From Geobacter sp. UBA1603 (GTDB lineage Bacteria; Desulfobacterota; Desulfuromonadia; Geobacterales; Pseudopelobacteraceae): 21,759 bases of DNA. The translations under genes and the position numbers were made by a program. The first letter of the stretch is position 1. The number at the start of each line of letters is the position of its first letter. The stretch covers positions 27,541 to 49,299 of the forward strand of contig DCNF01000035.1 of NCBI GenBank assembly GCA_002322035.1, in the 5' to 3' direction. Below are positions 21,705 to 21,759 of this stretch, one piece after another. The notes beneath the pieces are model-generated. The model saw only the letters and a list, made by a program, of their open reading frames with translations, made no database searches and was not told where the DNA came from.

Positions 21705-21759
21705 CGGCAACCCGGCTGTCTCGGTGAGACCCTGTGGGCTTTCCGCCCCATCCTCGCGG
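21705..21759 (-). promoter_or_regulatory. GEMM-I cyclic-dinucleotide riboswitch, 3' part of aptamer (cut by window edge)
   Basis: On the minus strand the leader reads GGGGCGGAAAGCCCACAGGG, then a small GTCTC/GAGAC hairpin, then CAGCCGGGTTGCCG. This follows the order and wording of the GEMM-I consensus (GGGACGCAAAGCC-CxGGG ... GGCAGCCGGGTTACCG). GEMM-I aptamers bind c-di-GMP, and a Geobacter subset binds cyclic AMP-GMP and controls electron-transfer genes. The 5' strand carrying the ligand-selecting position 20 lies beyond the window. About 58 bases separate it from the RCC1 start codon; no obvious terminator hairpin with T-run is seen there. Confidence 0.78.

Overview
The window looks like chromosome from a metal-reducing member of the Geobacter/Desulfuromonadia group. 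The evidence is a near-canonical PpcA-type triheme cytochrome c7, two more multiheme cytochromes, sensors with covalent-heme motifs, NtrC/sigma-54 regulation, and a GEMM-I type riboswitch of the kind known upstream of Geobacter electron-transfer genes. The organism is inferred from gene content only. GC content is moderately high and even, and coding density is high.

Left end (1-2641): a truncated agmatine deiminase gene (minus strand) faces away from ispE, which is followed closely by tRNA-Gln(TTG). Just past the tRNA lies the C-terminal stub of a phage-type integrase, ending inside a bidirectional terminator. The stub abuts the 3' end of tsaB, so this looks like the scar of an element that once used the tRNA gene. 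tsaB apparently starts at a CTG codon.

Centre-left (1934-9086, minus strand): one long gene train, probably read from a sigma-54 promoter at 9157-9172. In transcription order it encodes an 83-aa membrane protein, a receiver-like protein lacking its phospho-Asp, a second 83-aa paralogue, a 59-aa membrane protein, a pentaheme cytochrome, a Tat-exported four-cluster Fe-S protein (HybA-like), a ten-helix NrfD/HybB-like quinone subunit, a nonaheme cytochrome of three triheme units, a membrane heme sensor with no output domain, a four-helix membrane protein, and tsaB. The core resembles the Cbc-type menaquinol:cytochrome oxidoreductases of Geobacter; direction of electron flow cannot be read from sequence.

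Regulators (9087-12598): a 415-base regulatory interval with repeated GTATAC-type boxes separates this operon from a divergent NtrC-family response regulator. A convergent histidine kinase carries the same diheme sensory module as the orphan sensor in the operon, and the same kind of palindrome lies in front of it. The simplest model is that heme-based redox sensing controls sigma-54-dependent expression of the quinone complex.

Centre-right (12632-18303, minus): glgC, a cytidylate-kinase-like gene, a P2-type cation ATPase and a DUF523-DUF1722 gene form a tight operon. Divergent from it (18412-20044, plus) are a ferredoxin-nitroreductase fusion, a YcgN-like Cys-cluster protein and a ferritin-like diiron protein. 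Two back-to-back terminators close this block.

Right end (20139-21759, minus): an exported RCC1-repeat protein and the PpcA-type cytochrome form a two-gene operon whose leader carries the 3' part of a GEMM-I cyclic-dinucleotide riboswitch, cut by the window edge.
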